A DNA stretch of 64,000 nt from Proteobacteria bacterium UBA7415 (GTDB taxonomy: Bacteria > Pseudomonadota > Gammaproteobacteria > Arenicellales > Arenicellaceae). A model generated the notes under the pieces. That model was not told the DNA's origin. It did no database searches and saw only the letters and a list, made by a program, of their open reading frames with translations. The stretch lies in contig DKML01000001.1 of NCBI GenBank assembly GCA_002470515.1, positions 1 to 64,000 on the forward strand. Direction: 5' to 3'. Below, piece by piece: positions 36,732 to 45,785 of the stretch. A program made the translations under genes and the position numbers. Position 1 is the first letter of the stretch, and each line of letters begins with the position of its first letter.

Positions 36732-38312
36732 TTAATCCAGGATATTGGAAGTAACGAAAATGAGTGACTGCGTACGCGTTTCGTTCTTATCGACACTGTC
36801 GCCGAGTATTGGAATGAGACTTCCATTAACAACGTCATGAGCCCTAGATGAAGTTACGGACCCAGCAACCGCGATAGTTTCACCGTCGATCATCGCGAAC
36901 TCATACTGACTTTGCGCCACCTCTGTAACGGGTAGTTTGCCTGAGACCCGACCTATTCCTTCGCCACCCCCAAACTCAAAGTCATCAAAACGCACAAGAC
37001 TAGAATCCTCTATCGTCATTTGTATATAAACTCGGTCTCCAGATATTGTTGGGTATAACTGAATAGCTGTTCCTGTATTAGCTTCCTTTGTTTCGATTGT
37101 TGGAGTGTTAGATTGGGTGATTCCTGAGGTAGTTTGATCCACGGTTACACCCGAGACGTAAGGCGTAATGCGCGTTCGAATTTCATTTACTTGCTCGTTA
37201 TTGCTTACAACAAATTCTTTTGCAGTGCGTTTAGTCACCGCCCCTTTGCCTCGTAGCACTCGAAGCAAGGCACTAGCCCCGTTTAACGTGCTGTCGGCGT
37301 TGTCGACCCGCAGACCCAAAGAAGTTGGTGCGCTTTGTGTGTTGACCAGGCCGCTACCGGCTACTGCAAAATCTGCAATAAATCCTGTGAGGCTATTTGA
37401 ATCTGCAAGCAAACTCTTCATATCAAAATCAAAGGAGCGCTGACCCAATGCGCTCAGGTTTATGTCGTAAATGTCTAATCGAATAGCCACACGACGACCA
37501 GCAGAATAGTTGAGCTGGTCAACGTACTGACCTACTTGACGAAGAACAGACTGAGTTGCTTTAACCGACACTGAATTGGCCGCTTGGTTAATTGTGAACG
37601 TATTTGGCGACGGCACTATACTCAACAAAGACGAGCGCATTTCCGCAAACAAGTCAGCCGAATCTGAATCTGATCCTGAAGAGGCCGACTGATTCGCAAA
37701 TCTAAAACCTTGGGCGGTGCTGCGTGTGTTCGCCTTAATAGCGAATGTTTGCAGCAGAGAATCAGAGAAAACTACAACGCCGTTTGCAACTGAATAAGAC
37801 CAGCCGGCTTGGCTCGATATTGCGTCAAGGTGTTGTTTTATCGTAGATGCCTCAGGCGGGTTGGTTACCAACATCACACTATTTTTTGATGTGGCGTTAT
37901 CGCCGCTGCTCGTTACAGGAACAACTTCTCCCGTTGGAAGAGTAAGAACGCGTTGGTTTAACTTTTTGTTCTCGTTACCGTCAATTTCCTGCAGCTCAAC
38001 TCGAAATGGCCGGCCGTCTAACACTGTTGCAATGGCAAGCCGTACTGGCGTGTTCTCATAGCGAACACTCACCTCGTCGCGTAACCATTGTGCCGAGCGC
38101 GGAATACGCACCACTCGTATTGGTCTTGTTGCACGTTCTACTTGTGATTCTAGATAGCGATCATCCGATTCGCGCGCAACTTCGGTTTTGCGTATGTCTT
38201 CGTCAACTCGCTTGAGTATCCCTACTGGGTCTTTGCGCGCCGAGGACTGACACGCCGTTAATGCAAGTAACAAAAGCATTACGCTAACGATCTTGTTTGA
38301 AGGACTTACCAT
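36732..38312 (-). CDS. pilus secretin lipoprotein (PilN/BfpB/TcpC-like)
   Basis: A 526-residue outer membrane secretin with a lipobox at LALTAC (Cys21). An STN-like domain follows (about 130-195, VTNPPEASTIKQHLDAIS). The secretin core includes the closing motif block (VSGKLPVTEVAQSQYEFAMIDGETIAVAGSV, near residues 440-480). It forms the pore for the pilus. Its start overlaps the upstream TcpQ-like gene by seven bases. Confidence 0.85.
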   Translation of the reverse strand: MVSPSNKIVSVMLLLLALTACQSSARKDPVGILKRVDEDIRKTEVARESDDRYLESQVERATRPIRVVRIPRSAQWLRDEVSVRYENTPVRLAIATVLDGRPFRVELQEIDGNENKKLNQRVLTLPTGEVVPVTSSGDNATSKNSVMLVTNPPEASTIKQHLDAISSQAGWSYSVANGVVVFSDSLLQTFAIKANTRSTAQGFRFANQSASSGSDSDSADLFAEMRSSLLSIVPSPNTFTINQAANSVSVKATQSVLRQVGQYVDQLNYSAGRRVAIRLDIYDINLSALGQRSFDFDMKSLLADSNSLTGFIADFAVAGSGLVNTQSAPTSLGLRVDNADSTLNGASALLRVLRGKGAVTKRTAKEFVVSNNEQVNEIRTRITPYVSGVTVDQTTSGITQSNTPTIETKEANTGTAIQLYPTISGDRVYIQMTIEDSSLVRFDDFEFGGGEGIGRVSGKLPVTEVAQSQYEFAMIDGETIAVAGSVTSSRAHDVVNGSLIPILGDSVDKNETRTQSLIFVTSNILD

Positions 38313-39055
38313 TCCTTAATCTCCATTCCTTCTAAAATTGCACCACGACTCGGCTCGAAATCTACCGTTCTGTCTAGGTTATTGCGCGTGCCGCGTACGA
38401 GATAACTCGCTTCAACTGACTCAAGCAACTTAGCGATACCGTTTACCTTTAACAGGTACGCTTTAGGAATCTCCATATCGTATTCATACTCTTCGTCGCC
38501 AATTCCCCAACGACCGATAGTAAAGTCACACATCTTTAATAAACGAATAAGATTCGCTTTGAGCAACCCTTCTGAGAATTGAAAATCGGCACACTCAAGA
38601 TCTGAATCGTCCACGGATTTTTGAGAAATCAACTCTTCCTCTGCTGATACTTCAGGAGAGAAAGGGTCAAACAAATCATCATCCTCAGGGCCAACCATTG
38701 ACTGCGAAAAATCCGAGTCCCCAGCACCCATTGATCTTTTTTGTGGGCTGGAGATGATTTCTGTTGGTTGTACTCTTGTCGCTATTACCGTCGCGACAAG
38801 GTCCGTATCTTGGTAACTAGCAATCAACGACTTAGATGGTTTGTCGGACAGCTGAGAGTATGACTGGCGAATACGCCACCCTGACTTAGACGCAGATGAG
38901 TTGACCTTAGCTTGAGTTTTATCTGAGCGCACAGAAGCTTCAGCTGTGAATTTAGGTTCAAACCTAAACTCCGCGCTAATCGATAACGGCAAACAGAAAA
39001 AGACGACGGTTATGGTGCGCAGATGAACCTTGCGCACCCGATCGGTATATCTCAC
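38306..39055 (-). CDS. exported TcpQ/PilL-like pilus protein
   Basis: A protein of about 249 residues starting at a GTG at 39055, with GGGGAG just before it. A signal peptide follows (VHLRTITVVFFCLPLSISA-E), then a low-complexity acidic middle. The C-terminal domain (about 165-240) resembles the TcpQ/PilL C-terminal type: NLIRLLKMC, then GWRW-like IGRWGIGD, then AYLLKVNGIAKLLESVEASYLVRG. Such proteins help assemble the secretin. The in-frame ATG at 39151 is rejected because it lacks a ribosome-binding site and would delay the signal peptide. Confidence 0.65.
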   Translation of the reverse strand: MRYTDRVRKVHLRTITVVFFCLPLSISAEFRFEPKFTAEASVRSDKTQAKVNSSASKSGWRIRQSYSQLSDKPSKSLIASYQDTDLVATVIATRVQPTEIISSPQKRSMGAGDSDFSQSMVGPEDDDLFDPFSPEVSAEEELISQKSVDDSDLECADFQFSEGLLKANLIRLLKMCDFTIGRWGIGDEEYEYDMEIPKAYLLKVNGIAKLLESVEASYLVRGTRNNLDRTVDFEPSRGAILEGMEIKEW

Positions 39056-39169
39056 TAGACTCCCCCCGAAGTTGTAAGAACTCCTTTGTAACATCACGAG
39101 GCTCGTAAAAACAAGCCTTAAAACTTTTAGCCGCGACCCATGTCCGCACATTCACTTGAGTAATGAGAA

Positions 39170-39481
39170 CTAGTCTTGCTTGCTATAAGCCTTAACAATG
39201 GCGTACAGCATGACTTTACTGTACTGAGCTATAAGCCCATCAACCATTTGATTGCTCATCATGTAATCGAAAACTTTGTTGTCAGTTATTTTTACACCAG
39301 GCCATATTTCTCGCAGTAGGTCGTGAGTTTCCAAAAAGCAAAAATACACTTCCGCTTTTTGTTCATCACGCTCGTCCGCGCTTAATGGCTCAAAATCTTC
39401 TAATCGTAAGAGATCACGCTGACGCGCAGTAAGTGCGCCTGTCATGTAAATAGGGAACAACTCTGGATTGGTTTGTAACAT
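39170..39481 (-). CDS. small unknown protein, first gene of the pilus operon
   Basis: About 103 residues, soluble and mostly helical, with acidic patches; no membrane segment, signal peptide or Cys pair is obvious. The ATG at 39481 has GGAG seven bases upstream and is preferred over a TTG at 39514, which would overlap a palindrome. It leads the co-directional pilus genes with a gap of about 110 bases. It could be regulatory. I recognise no family. Confidence 0.6.
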   Translation of the reverse strand: MLQTNPELFPIYMTGALTARQRDLLRLEDFEPLSADERDEQKAEVYFCFLETHDLLREIWPGVKITDNKVFDYMMSNQMVDGLIAQYSKVMLYAIVKAYSKQD

Positions 39482-39508
39482 GTCGAAACTCCATTTCGTT
39501 TGCCCATT

Positions 39509-39523
39509 CGACAATCATTGTCG
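39509..39523. promoter_or_regulatory. palindrome upstream of the pilus operon (candidate operator)
   Basis: CGACAATCATTGTCG is a perfect 7-bp inverted repeat around one central base. It lies 28 bp upstream of the first pilus-operon start. The adjacent HTH protein at 39709 or another dimeric regulator could bind it. Confidence 0.5.
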
Positions 39524-39708
39524 GGGCGTTGCATTGACGACTTTAAAAACTTTAAACCGTTGGTTTTTGAGACGAGTCTTTAAGTCTTAATGTGCACAAT
39601 CCTTGTGCGCTTAATCAATACACCTAGCGATGTATGACTTGCATCATGTTAATTTGGTAGAGCTTTGTCAACCGCTTTAAAAAAAGAGAGGTTGGCTTTT
39701 AGTTTGTA

Positions 39709-40017
39709 CTAGGCGAGTACTGACAACCCTTTTTCGGCTACCAAATTCAGCAGTTTGAGTGAAGGTCCATTTGGTTTTTTTTGTCCTTGCTCCCACTTTT
39801 GCACCGTTGACTTGCTAATATTTAAGTACTCCGCAAACACTCCCTGGCTAGCTTTTGATTGGGTGCGAATGCGTTTGATCTGTGTAGCCGAAAATTCTTT
39901 AATGGGCGGTAGGCACAGTGCATCGAATTCACGCAAGGTAACGTCCTTCATCAAGCCTGCGTCATGCAGCTCTTTCGCACTTTCGCACATTACCTTTAAG
40001 ATTGACTTATCCATCAC
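39709..40017 (-). CDS. HTH antitoxin/regulator paired with RelE-type toxin
   Basis: A 102-residue protein with an N-terminal helical part and a C-terminal XRE-type HTH (ATQIKRIRTQSKASQGVFAEYLNISKSTVQKWEQGQKKP, of which SQGVFAEYLNISKSTVQKW is the HTH core). This is the layout of HigA2/NadS-like antitoxins, encoded downstream of the toxin. It overlaps the toxin gene by 11 bases. It ends about 190 bases before the palindrome at the head of the pilus operon, so a link to pilus control is possible. Confidence 0.85.
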   Translation of the reverse strand: MMDKSILKVMCESAKELHDAGLMKDVTLREFDALCLPPIKEFSATQIKRIRTQSKASQGVFAEYLNISKSTVQKWEQGQKKPNGPSLKLLNLVAEKGLSVLA

Positions 40018-40381
40018 TATTTATCTCCACTAGAATGTTATCTCTTACTGCCTTATCTAACTCTTCCTCGTTATAACCTAGCAATAATATTGCATAGACT
40101 TTTAGTGCTTTTAACTCTTCTCTTTTGATGTTCGATTTCACATTTTTAGAAAAACCGTAAACAAAAAATGCTCTACGCTTACCGCGATAAACTAAGAGGG
40201 TTCGAGCGCCTCCACGCTTGCCTCTACCCGTTAATCCAACGCGTTTTTTAAACACGTTTCCACCTAAAGCCACACCTATCAGACCATGTTCAATTTGTTC
40301 TGTCGCTTCTCTTAAAGCATCATCGGATAAACCTTCTTTTGAGGCCCATTTATCAAACGCTTTGTTTTTGAATATGCGCAT
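40007..40381 (-). CDS. RelE-family toxin
   Basis: This 124-residue basic protein resembles the RelE-like toxins that pair with HigA2-type antitoxins: MRIFKNKAFDKWASKEGLSD at the start, then LTGRGKRGGARTLLVYRGKRRAFFVYGF with its key Arg/Lys residues, and a conserved KNVKSNI-to-LKAYA-like tail. Such toxins cleave mRNA. It is bicistronic with the HTH gene. The upstream region holds TGCTATA-rich short repeats that could be an autoregulatory operator. Confidence 0.85.
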   Translation of the reverse strand: MRIFKNKAFDKWASKEGLSDDALREATEQIEHGLIGVALGGNVFKKRVGLTGRGKRGGARTLLVYRGKRRAFFVYGFSKNVKSNIKREELKALKVYAILLLGYNEEELDKAVRDNILVEINSDG

Positions 40382-40453
40382 ATTTGTTGTTGCGCACCGA
40401 CGGAAAACTATAGCACTTAGTGCTATATTTAATCAAGACGCTTCATCGCCCAT

Positions 40454-40478
40454 CTAAAAGCGCCTGTCCTCGCTAGCT
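40454..40478. repeat. direct repeat copy 1 flanking the small hydrolase gene
   Basis: CTAAAAGCGCCTGTCCTCGC begins a 25-bp sequence that recurs at 41066-41090 with two mismatches, in the same orientation. It is followed here by three CGCTAGCT motifs. Confidence 0.8.
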
Positions 40479-40505
40479 CTCGCTAGCTACTCGCTAGCTT
40501 TCTGT

Positions 40506-41021
40506 TTACTGCTTTTCCTTAGCAGGAACCTTATGTTGCTGTAAAAACTGAGTAAATATGTTCGCTACAGTTTCAATGGAGTCTTTTAACCGGTGGTCTC
40601 CCGGAATTAAGTGCAATACACAGTTATTGCTTTTTGAAAACTTAATTGAATTCTCTGGGGGAATAACATCATCAGACCAACCATGAACGATTTCAACGTT
40701 ATTGCTATATGAGTAAGCCTGTTTTTCATAGCCTGGAATAAATAGAGCTGGAGCTAACAAAAACACTCCCTTTGGTTTAATTTTTTCTGAGGCTACCAAT
40801 GATACATAACCGCCCATACTGGATCCAACTAATATTACTTCTTCATCATCTTCTCCGTCTAAAGACTGGAGAAGATGCTCAACGCGAACATCTGGGTCAG
40901 TAATATTTGAATAATCAATGCTATCAACCTTACAACCATGCATTTTTGCAATGTTTGCTAGTTTAGTGATTTTACTACCCCATGGGCCGCTTTCTTTGCC
41001 ATGTGAAAAATACACTTTCAT
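40506..41021 (-). CDS. small alpha/beta hydrolase (YqiA-like esterase)
   Basis: A 171-residue minimal alpha/beta hydrolase: an N-terminal FSHGKESGPWGSK, the nucleophile elbow VGSSMGGYVS, the acid in HGWSDDVIPPE and a His in PGDHRLKD. The family has esterase activity on short acyl substrates; the natural substrate is unknown. The gene is AT-rich compared with its neighbours and is framed by two 25-bp direct repeats, which suggests insertion as a unit of about 612 bp. Confidence 0.8.
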   Translation of the reverse strand: MKVYFSHGKESGPWGSKITKLANIAKMHGCKVDSIDYSNITDPDVRVEHLLQSLDGEDDEEVILVGSSMGGYVSLVASEKIKPKGVFLLAPALFIPGYEKQAYSYSNNVEIVHGWSDDVIPPENSIKFSKSNNCVLHLIPGDHRLKDSIETVANIFTQFLQQHKVPAKEKQ

Positions 41022-41365
41022 ACTTTATCTCTTGTTTTTAACCAGTCTAATAAATAGATAGTAGCCTAAAAGCGTCTGTCCTCGCTGGCTGTCTTTTAAC
41101 CGACGACTTAACTTAGCACTAAACTTGATGCACTAGTATCGAACCGATTCATAGCTCACGATTATTCCTCTTGCCGCGAGCATATCTTCCACGAATGGTC
41201 CGACACTTCGGCTATGGCTTATATTAAATCTACAATACAACCTAACTGCGTAACTGATGATTTCCGGCGGGACGCGATAACGTTTGTAAGTATTCATCCC
41301 GAAATTATGAATGATATCGAATTAACTTGTCGGTAGCCTGCTTTACCTTCTAAGCACCCAATGGT
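41022..41365. other. intergenic region with direct repeat copy 2
   Basis: The second 25-bp repeat copy lies at 41066-41090 (CTAAAAGCGTCTGTCCTCGC then TGGCT). The rest is the upstream region of the nucleoside transporter; I see no gene, and no convincing ribosome-binding site precedes the ATG at 41366. Confidence 0.6.
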
Positions 41366-42670
41366 ATGACAGTAACTCAGTTATTCGATCTCTCTTGGAC
41401 TATGGTTTTCTTCTCTGAAATTTCTGTGTTGCAGCTGCAAAGCGCATTGGGCCTTGTAGCCTTTCCGTTGATAGCCTGGTTATTATCTAAGCGTCAGCAA
41501 CGCCCTAATATTAAGCTTTGGATTAGCGCCATAGGAATACAACTCGTTTTAGCCTTGCTGGTCTTACGCTTGCCGTTTTTTCAATCGGTTTTTACTGTAA
41601 TGAACAAGGGTGTGTTAGCTATTGAGCGTGCGTCGCAAGCGGGTACTTCATTTGTGTTTGGTTACTTAGGCGGTGGCACGGCACCCTTTGAAGTGACTAA
41701 CGAAAGCGCTTTATACATTATTGGTTTCAGAGCTTTGCCGCTCATACTAGTAATCGGCTCTTTAACTGCACTGTTGTCATACTGGCGTATCCTGCCGTGG
41801 ATTATTGAAAAACTCGCCAAGCTGTTTTCACGCAGTTTAGGTATTGGTGGCGCTGTGGCTCTATCGGGTGCGGCCAATGTGTTTGTGGGCATGACGGAGG
41901 CGCCGTTATTCATACGCCGAAGTGTTGCCAAGCTAACGACGTCTGAATTGTTTATGGTCATGACGCTTGGCATGGCGACTGTTGCTGGTACGGTGTTGGT
42001 GCTTTACGCGACGTTTTTAGGGCAGGTGATTCCTAATGCCGTTGGGCATATTTTAAGTGCGTCTATCTTAAGTATTCCTGCAAGCATTTTAATTGCGCTG
42101 ACTTTAATTCCTCAGACCAGCGCACCCACGCCAGCTGAGGCTGAGGTGTATAACGATTACCATGGGGCGATGGACGCCGTTGCGCAGGGAGGCATTAACG
42201 CGATGCAGATGATGTTGGCAATCATTGCCTTGCTGATCTGCTTTATAGCGCTAACTAGTATTACTAATGACTTGTTGAGTTTATTCCCTGATGTTGGCGG
42301 AGCCGCCCTTACTTTAGAACGTGTACTGGGTTGGGTAATGGCACCGATGTGCTGGTTGATGGGCATACCGTGGAACGAAGCAACCAGCGCCGGGTCTTTA
42401 ATGGGCGTTAAAACGGTACTTAACGAGTTGATCGCCTTTATACAATTATCACAACTACCAAGCGACACTCTGTCGCCACGCAGCGAACTTATCTTGAGTT
42501 ACGCCTTATGTGGGTTTGCTAATTTTGGTAGCTTAGGGATCTTAATAGGTGGGTTATCTACCTTAGCACCCGAACGGCGTGATGAGATAGCACGACTCGG
42601 ATTGCTGAGCATAGTAAGCGGCACGCTTGCTACTTGCTTAACGGCCAGCGTCATAGGCGTGCTGCACTGA
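41366..42670 (+). CDS. concentrative nucleoside transporter (NupC/CNT family)
   Basis: A 434-residue inner-membrane protein that takes up nucleosides with H+ or Na+. Family blocks are present: FVFGYLGGG and PF near residues 95-107, a Leu-rich gate region, GGAVALSGAANVFVGMTEAPLFIR (here the key parts are SGAANVFVG and TEAPLFIR), and a C-terminal SYALCGFANFGSLGI. Ten or so hydrophobic helices are visible. It may start a few codons later. No nucleoside-degrading enzymes are adjacent. Confidence 0.9.
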   Translation: MTVTQLFDLSWTMVFFSEISVLQLQSALGLVAFPLIAWLLSKRQQRPNIKLWISAIGIQLVLALLVLRLPFFQSVFTVMNKGVLAIERASQAGTSFVFGYLGGGTAPFEVTNESALYIIGFRALPLILVIGSLTALLSYWRILPWIIEKLAKLFSRSLGIGGAVALSGAANVFVGMTEAPLFIRRSVAKLTTSELFMVMTLGMATVAGTVLVLYATFLGQVIPNAVGHILSASILSIPASILIALTLIPQTSAPTPAEAEVYNDYHGAMDAVAQGGINAMQMMLAIIALLICFIALTSITNDLLSLFPDVGGAALTLERVLGWVMAPMCWLMGIPWNEATSAGSLMGVKTVLNELIAFIQLSQLPSDTLSPRSELILSYALCGFANFGSLGILIGGLSTLAPERRDEIARLGLLSIVSGTLATCLTASVIGVLH

Positions 42671-42739
42671 TGATTACCGAAAATCTGATATTTGAAGAAG
42701 AATTGATGTTTATGCTAAACAATTTTTAAAGGGTAACTA

Positions 42740-43687
42740 ATGTTTAAGAAGATACTGATTTCTCTGTTGGCTTTACTGGCCGTTCTAATAATTGTTGTTG
42801 GCTTAGTTGGCTATGCGGCCGATACCAACCAAGTTGAGATGGAGGCCAAGTACGGGCAAACGCCTCTCTTGCGCACAAAGATTTCGGGTATGCGTTATAG
42901 AGACGACGGTAATCCGAATGGCCCTGTGCTGCTATTACTGCATGGCGCGAACTCGTCTTTGCAAACTTGGGAGCCTATGGTTGCGGAGCTCGGCGAGCAA
43001 TTCAGGTTAGTTAGTTTTGATCAACACGGCCATGGCCTAACGGGTCCTCAGGTAGATCACGACTATAGCTCGCAAATGCGCGTGCAAGCGGGTGTTGAGG
43101 TGTTAGACGAACTCGGTATTGAACAAGCCATTTGGGTGGGTAACTCTATGGGCGGCGGCGTGTCTTGGCGTGCAGCGATGTTGGCTCCTGATCGGTTTAG
43201 CGGACTCGTTTTAATTGATCCGTCGGGCGCACAAACCGGCGAGAAAATTAAACCCTACATTGGCGCTCGCATTGTCAGCACCTGGGTTGGTCAAAAAGTA
43301 TTGCCTGTCATTACACCGCGTTTTATTGTTGCAAGGTCATTGAGGGAAACCGTGGCTGAAGCGGCCACTATGACTGAACCAATGATCGACCGCTATTGGG
43401 AAATGGTACGCTACCCCGGCAACCGCGCTGCCATGGCAGCAGCCATGACGCAAGAACGAGAATCTGACTTATGGAATACGATTGATACTATCAACGTGCC
43501 CACTCTTATTTTGTGGGGCGAGCAAGACAATGTTATTCCTGTGTCGCACGGGGCAGCCTTTGCTGAACGGATTAGCGGCTCACAACTTATTACTTACCCA
43601 CAAGCGGGGCACTTACCCATGGAAGAAATTCCAACGATAGTGGCTAACGATATTCGCACTTGGTTTAACGGGGCCTATACTCAATAA
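42740..43687 (+). CDS. membrane-anchored or secreted alpha/beta hydrolase
   Basis: This 315-residue protein has an N-terminal hydrophobic segment (about 5-27, signal or anchor). An alpha/beta hydrolase domain follows: oxyanion region LLLHGANSS, nucleophile GNSMGGGVSW, acid in LWGEQDNVIPV and His in AGHLPME. AAAGGGTAACTA precedes the ATG. Similar proteins are lipases, esterases or dehalogenase-like enzymes. It is the second of four hydrolase genes within 5 kb, three of them in the same direction. Confidence 0.85.
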   Translation: MFKKILISLLALLAVLIIVVGLVGYAADTNQVEMEAKYGQTPLLRTKISGMRYRDDGNPNGPVLLLLHGANSSLQTWEPMVAELGEQFRLVSFDQHGHGLTGPQVDHDYSSQMRVQAGVEVLDELGIEQAIWVGNSMGGGVSWRAAMLAPDRFSGLVLIDPSGAQTGEKIKPYIGARIVSTWVGQKVLPVITPRFIVARSLRETVAEAATMTEPMIDRYWEMVRYPGNRAAMAAAMTQERESDLWNTIDTINVPTLILWGEQDNVIPVSHGAAFAERISGSQLITYPQAGHLPMEEIPTIVANDIRTWFNGAYTQ

Positions 43688-43805
43688 ACAAGGTAGGGCT
43701 CTACACTACATTAAACTCAATTTGTAACAAAATGCGCCTCTACTTGTGCCAATATCGGGAAAATCATTCTACACAAACAAACATTCAAACACGTTGCTAC
43801 CGATT

Positions 43806-44753
43806 ATGACTAAAGACATCTACCCAGCAATAGACGCCTACGACTCAGACTTTTTAGAAGTGTCTGACTTACACACCATTCATTACGAACAAAGTGGCAA
43901 TCCAGATGGTCGCCCTGTTGTGCTTTTGCACGGTGGGCCAGGTGGTGGTTTAAGCGCGAGCTATCGACGCTTCTTTGATCCTAAGAAATGGCGGATCATT
44001 CAATTTTCGCAACGCGGTTGCGGCCAGAGCACGCCCTTTGCAGAACTTAAGGAAAACACTACGTGGGACTTGGTCGCTGACATTGAAAAACTGCGCGAAC
44101 ATTTGTCGGTCGATACGTGGGCGGTGTTTGGTGGCAGTTGGGGCTCGACGCTTAGTTTGACCTACGCCCAAACCCATCCAGAAAAATGCACGGCGTTATT
44201 TTTACGCGGCATATTCCTGTTACGCAAAAAGGAAATTGATTGGTTTTATCAGGAAGGCGCAAGCAAAATCTACCCTGATGCGTGGGAGCATTACATTGCA
44301 CCCATTCCAGAGAATGAGCGTGATGATTTAGTCGCCGCGTTTCATAAACGTTTAACAAGTCCGGATAAAGACACTCGCCAAACCGCAGCACGCGCCTGGG
44401 CCGTATGGGAAGCCAGTACGTCTAAATTGATTCAAGACGACAATTTGATGAGTGCTTTTGATCAGCCATTATTTGCAGAAGCGTTTGCGCGAATCGAATG
44501 CCATTACTTTACCAACAAAGGTTTTTTTGAAAACGAGAACCAATTGATCGACAACGTTGATCGCATCAGACACATACCTGCGGTAATAGTGCAGGGTCGA
44601 TATGACGTTGTTTGCCCGGCTGAATCTGCGTGGGAGTTGTCGCGAGCATGGCCTGAGGCTGAGCTTAAGATAATTCAGGATGCAGGTCACTCGATGTCTG
44701 AGCTTGGTATTCGCCGAGCGTTAGTTGCGGCTACTGATACTTCAATTATCTAG
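43806..44753 (+). CDS. pip: proline iminopeptidase
   Basis: An S33 peptidase that releases N-terminal proline from peptides. It has HGGPGGG near residue 40, the QRGCGQSTP block, the nucleophile GGSWGSTLSL, GIFLLRKKEIDWFYQEGAS and VQGRYDVVCP; the catalytic His lies in AGHSMSE. These are diagnostic of prolyl aminopeptidases. The ATG at 43806 is chosen because family proteins begin close to here; the in-frame GTG at 43746 would add about 20 unsupported residues. FSQRG replaces the usual FDQRG. Confidence 0.9.
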   Translation: MTKDIYPAIDAYDSDFLEVSDLHTIHYEQSGNPDGRPVVLLHGGPGGGLSASYRRFFDPKKWRIIQFSQRGCGQSTPFAELKENTTWDLVADIEKLREHLSVDTWAVFGGSWGSTLSLTYAQTHPEKCTALFLRGIFLLRKKEIDWFYQEGASKIYPDAWEHYIAPIPENERDDLVAAFHKRLTSPDKDTRQTAARAWAVWEASTSKLIQDDNLMSAFDQPLFAEAFARIECHYFTNKGFFENENQLIDNVDRIRHIPAVIVQGRYDVVCPAESAWELSRAWPEAELKIIQDAGHSMSELGIRRALVAATDTSII

Positions 44754-44790
44754 CTGTGTTGTAAGTAAGCAAGACGTGCAATTCAAAGAT

Positions 44791-45759
44791 GTGCCCACTA
44801 ACACTAATAGCGTATTGATTTTGACGACTTTTAAAGCGAGCCTTATTTTCCTATTTTTTTGTATTCCGATACAGACTTTTTCTGCATTTGAAATAGAAGG
44901 CGATTCGATCTCCAGAGACGATGGCTCAGTGATTACTTACTGCTTGGATGCGTCTCTACCAAAACAAGAGAACGTTTTATTGGTCATTCTTCATGGATCA
45001 GACTGTAACAGCGTTACCAAAGTAGCCTCTATTGAAAATGAACTTCGCAAATCTTGGCCTGGTTCAGATTTACTTACAATTGAGAAATACGGTCTCGGTA
45101 GCGGATTACCGTATTCGTCAGATGGGGAACGACCTGACTGCCCAAAAGAGTACTTGCTCAACGATACTCCGGAGCAGCGAGCCAATGACGTTGTCAGCGT
45201 TTTAGGCCATTTAAAGCAACACCATAAATACAAGCATATAGTGGTGTTAGGCGGTAGCGAAGGTGGCTTAATAAGCAACCTAGTTGCCTCTCGCGTTGAT
45301 TACTTATCAGCTTCGGTCTCTTTTAATGGCGGAGGACGTTGGTTTTTGAATGATGTCATTCATAGCATTCGGTCGCAAACAAAGTCGCCTGTAAATGCTG
45401 ACGAAGAAGTCCAAGGGTTTAAACAGTTTGCTAAACAAATCCTTTCTGGCAAGCCGTTTGATTTGGATATGAGTAATCACGGATATGCTTGGTGGCACAA
45501 CGCACTAACGATAGATCAAGAAGATGTTGCTCTAAAGATAGATTCGCCTGTGTTGTTGATTCAAGCACTTCTAGATACATCAGTATCACCATCGCATGCA
45601 GCTGCTATGGCAAAGAATTTGGAGAGCTTTGGCAAGAGTAATTTGGTTTACAAAGAATATGATAATCTTGATCATAGTCTTAACGATGGTTTTGGCGAAC
45701 CCCAGATGTCACTCGTGGTGAAAGATATTGAAACATGGCTTAAGGGTATATTGAAATAA
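44791..45759 (+). CDS. secreted alpha/beta hydrolase (prolyl-oligopeptidase-like)
   Basis: After a hydrophobic signal (FKASLIFLFFCIPIQTFSA) comes a hydrolase domain: LLVILHGSDC, nucleophile GGSEGGLIS, SFNGGGRW, acid in LLIQALLDTSVSP and His in NLDHSLND. The start is uncertain: a GTG at 44791 gives a compact signal peptide, while a TTG at 44725 would overlap the end of pip. It may be co-transcribed with pip. The substrate is unknown. Confidence 0.7.
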   Translation: MPTNTNSVLILTTFKASLIFLFFCIPIQTFSAFEIEGDSISRDDGSVITYCLDASLPKQENVLLVILHGSDCNSVTKVASIENELRKSWPGSDLLTIEKYGLGSGLPYSSDGERPDCPKEYLLNDTPEQRANDVVSVLGHLKQHHKYKHIVVLGGSEGGLISNLVASRVDYLSASVSFNGGGRWFLNDVIHSIRSQTKSPVNADEEVQGFKQFAKQILSGKPFDLDMSNHGYAWWHNALTIDQEDVALKIDSPVLLIQALLDTSVSPSHAAAMAKNLESFGKSNLVYKEYDNLDHSLNDGFGEPQMSLVVKDIETWLKGILK

Positions 45760-45785
45760 CTATGACTCTTTAGAGAGCACCCAAA

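Noticed and set aside
40454..41090. Integron attC cassette
   Set aside because: The repeats lack the paired R'/R'' core sites (GTTRRRY / RYYYAAC) and imperfect stem of attC, and no integrase is seen.
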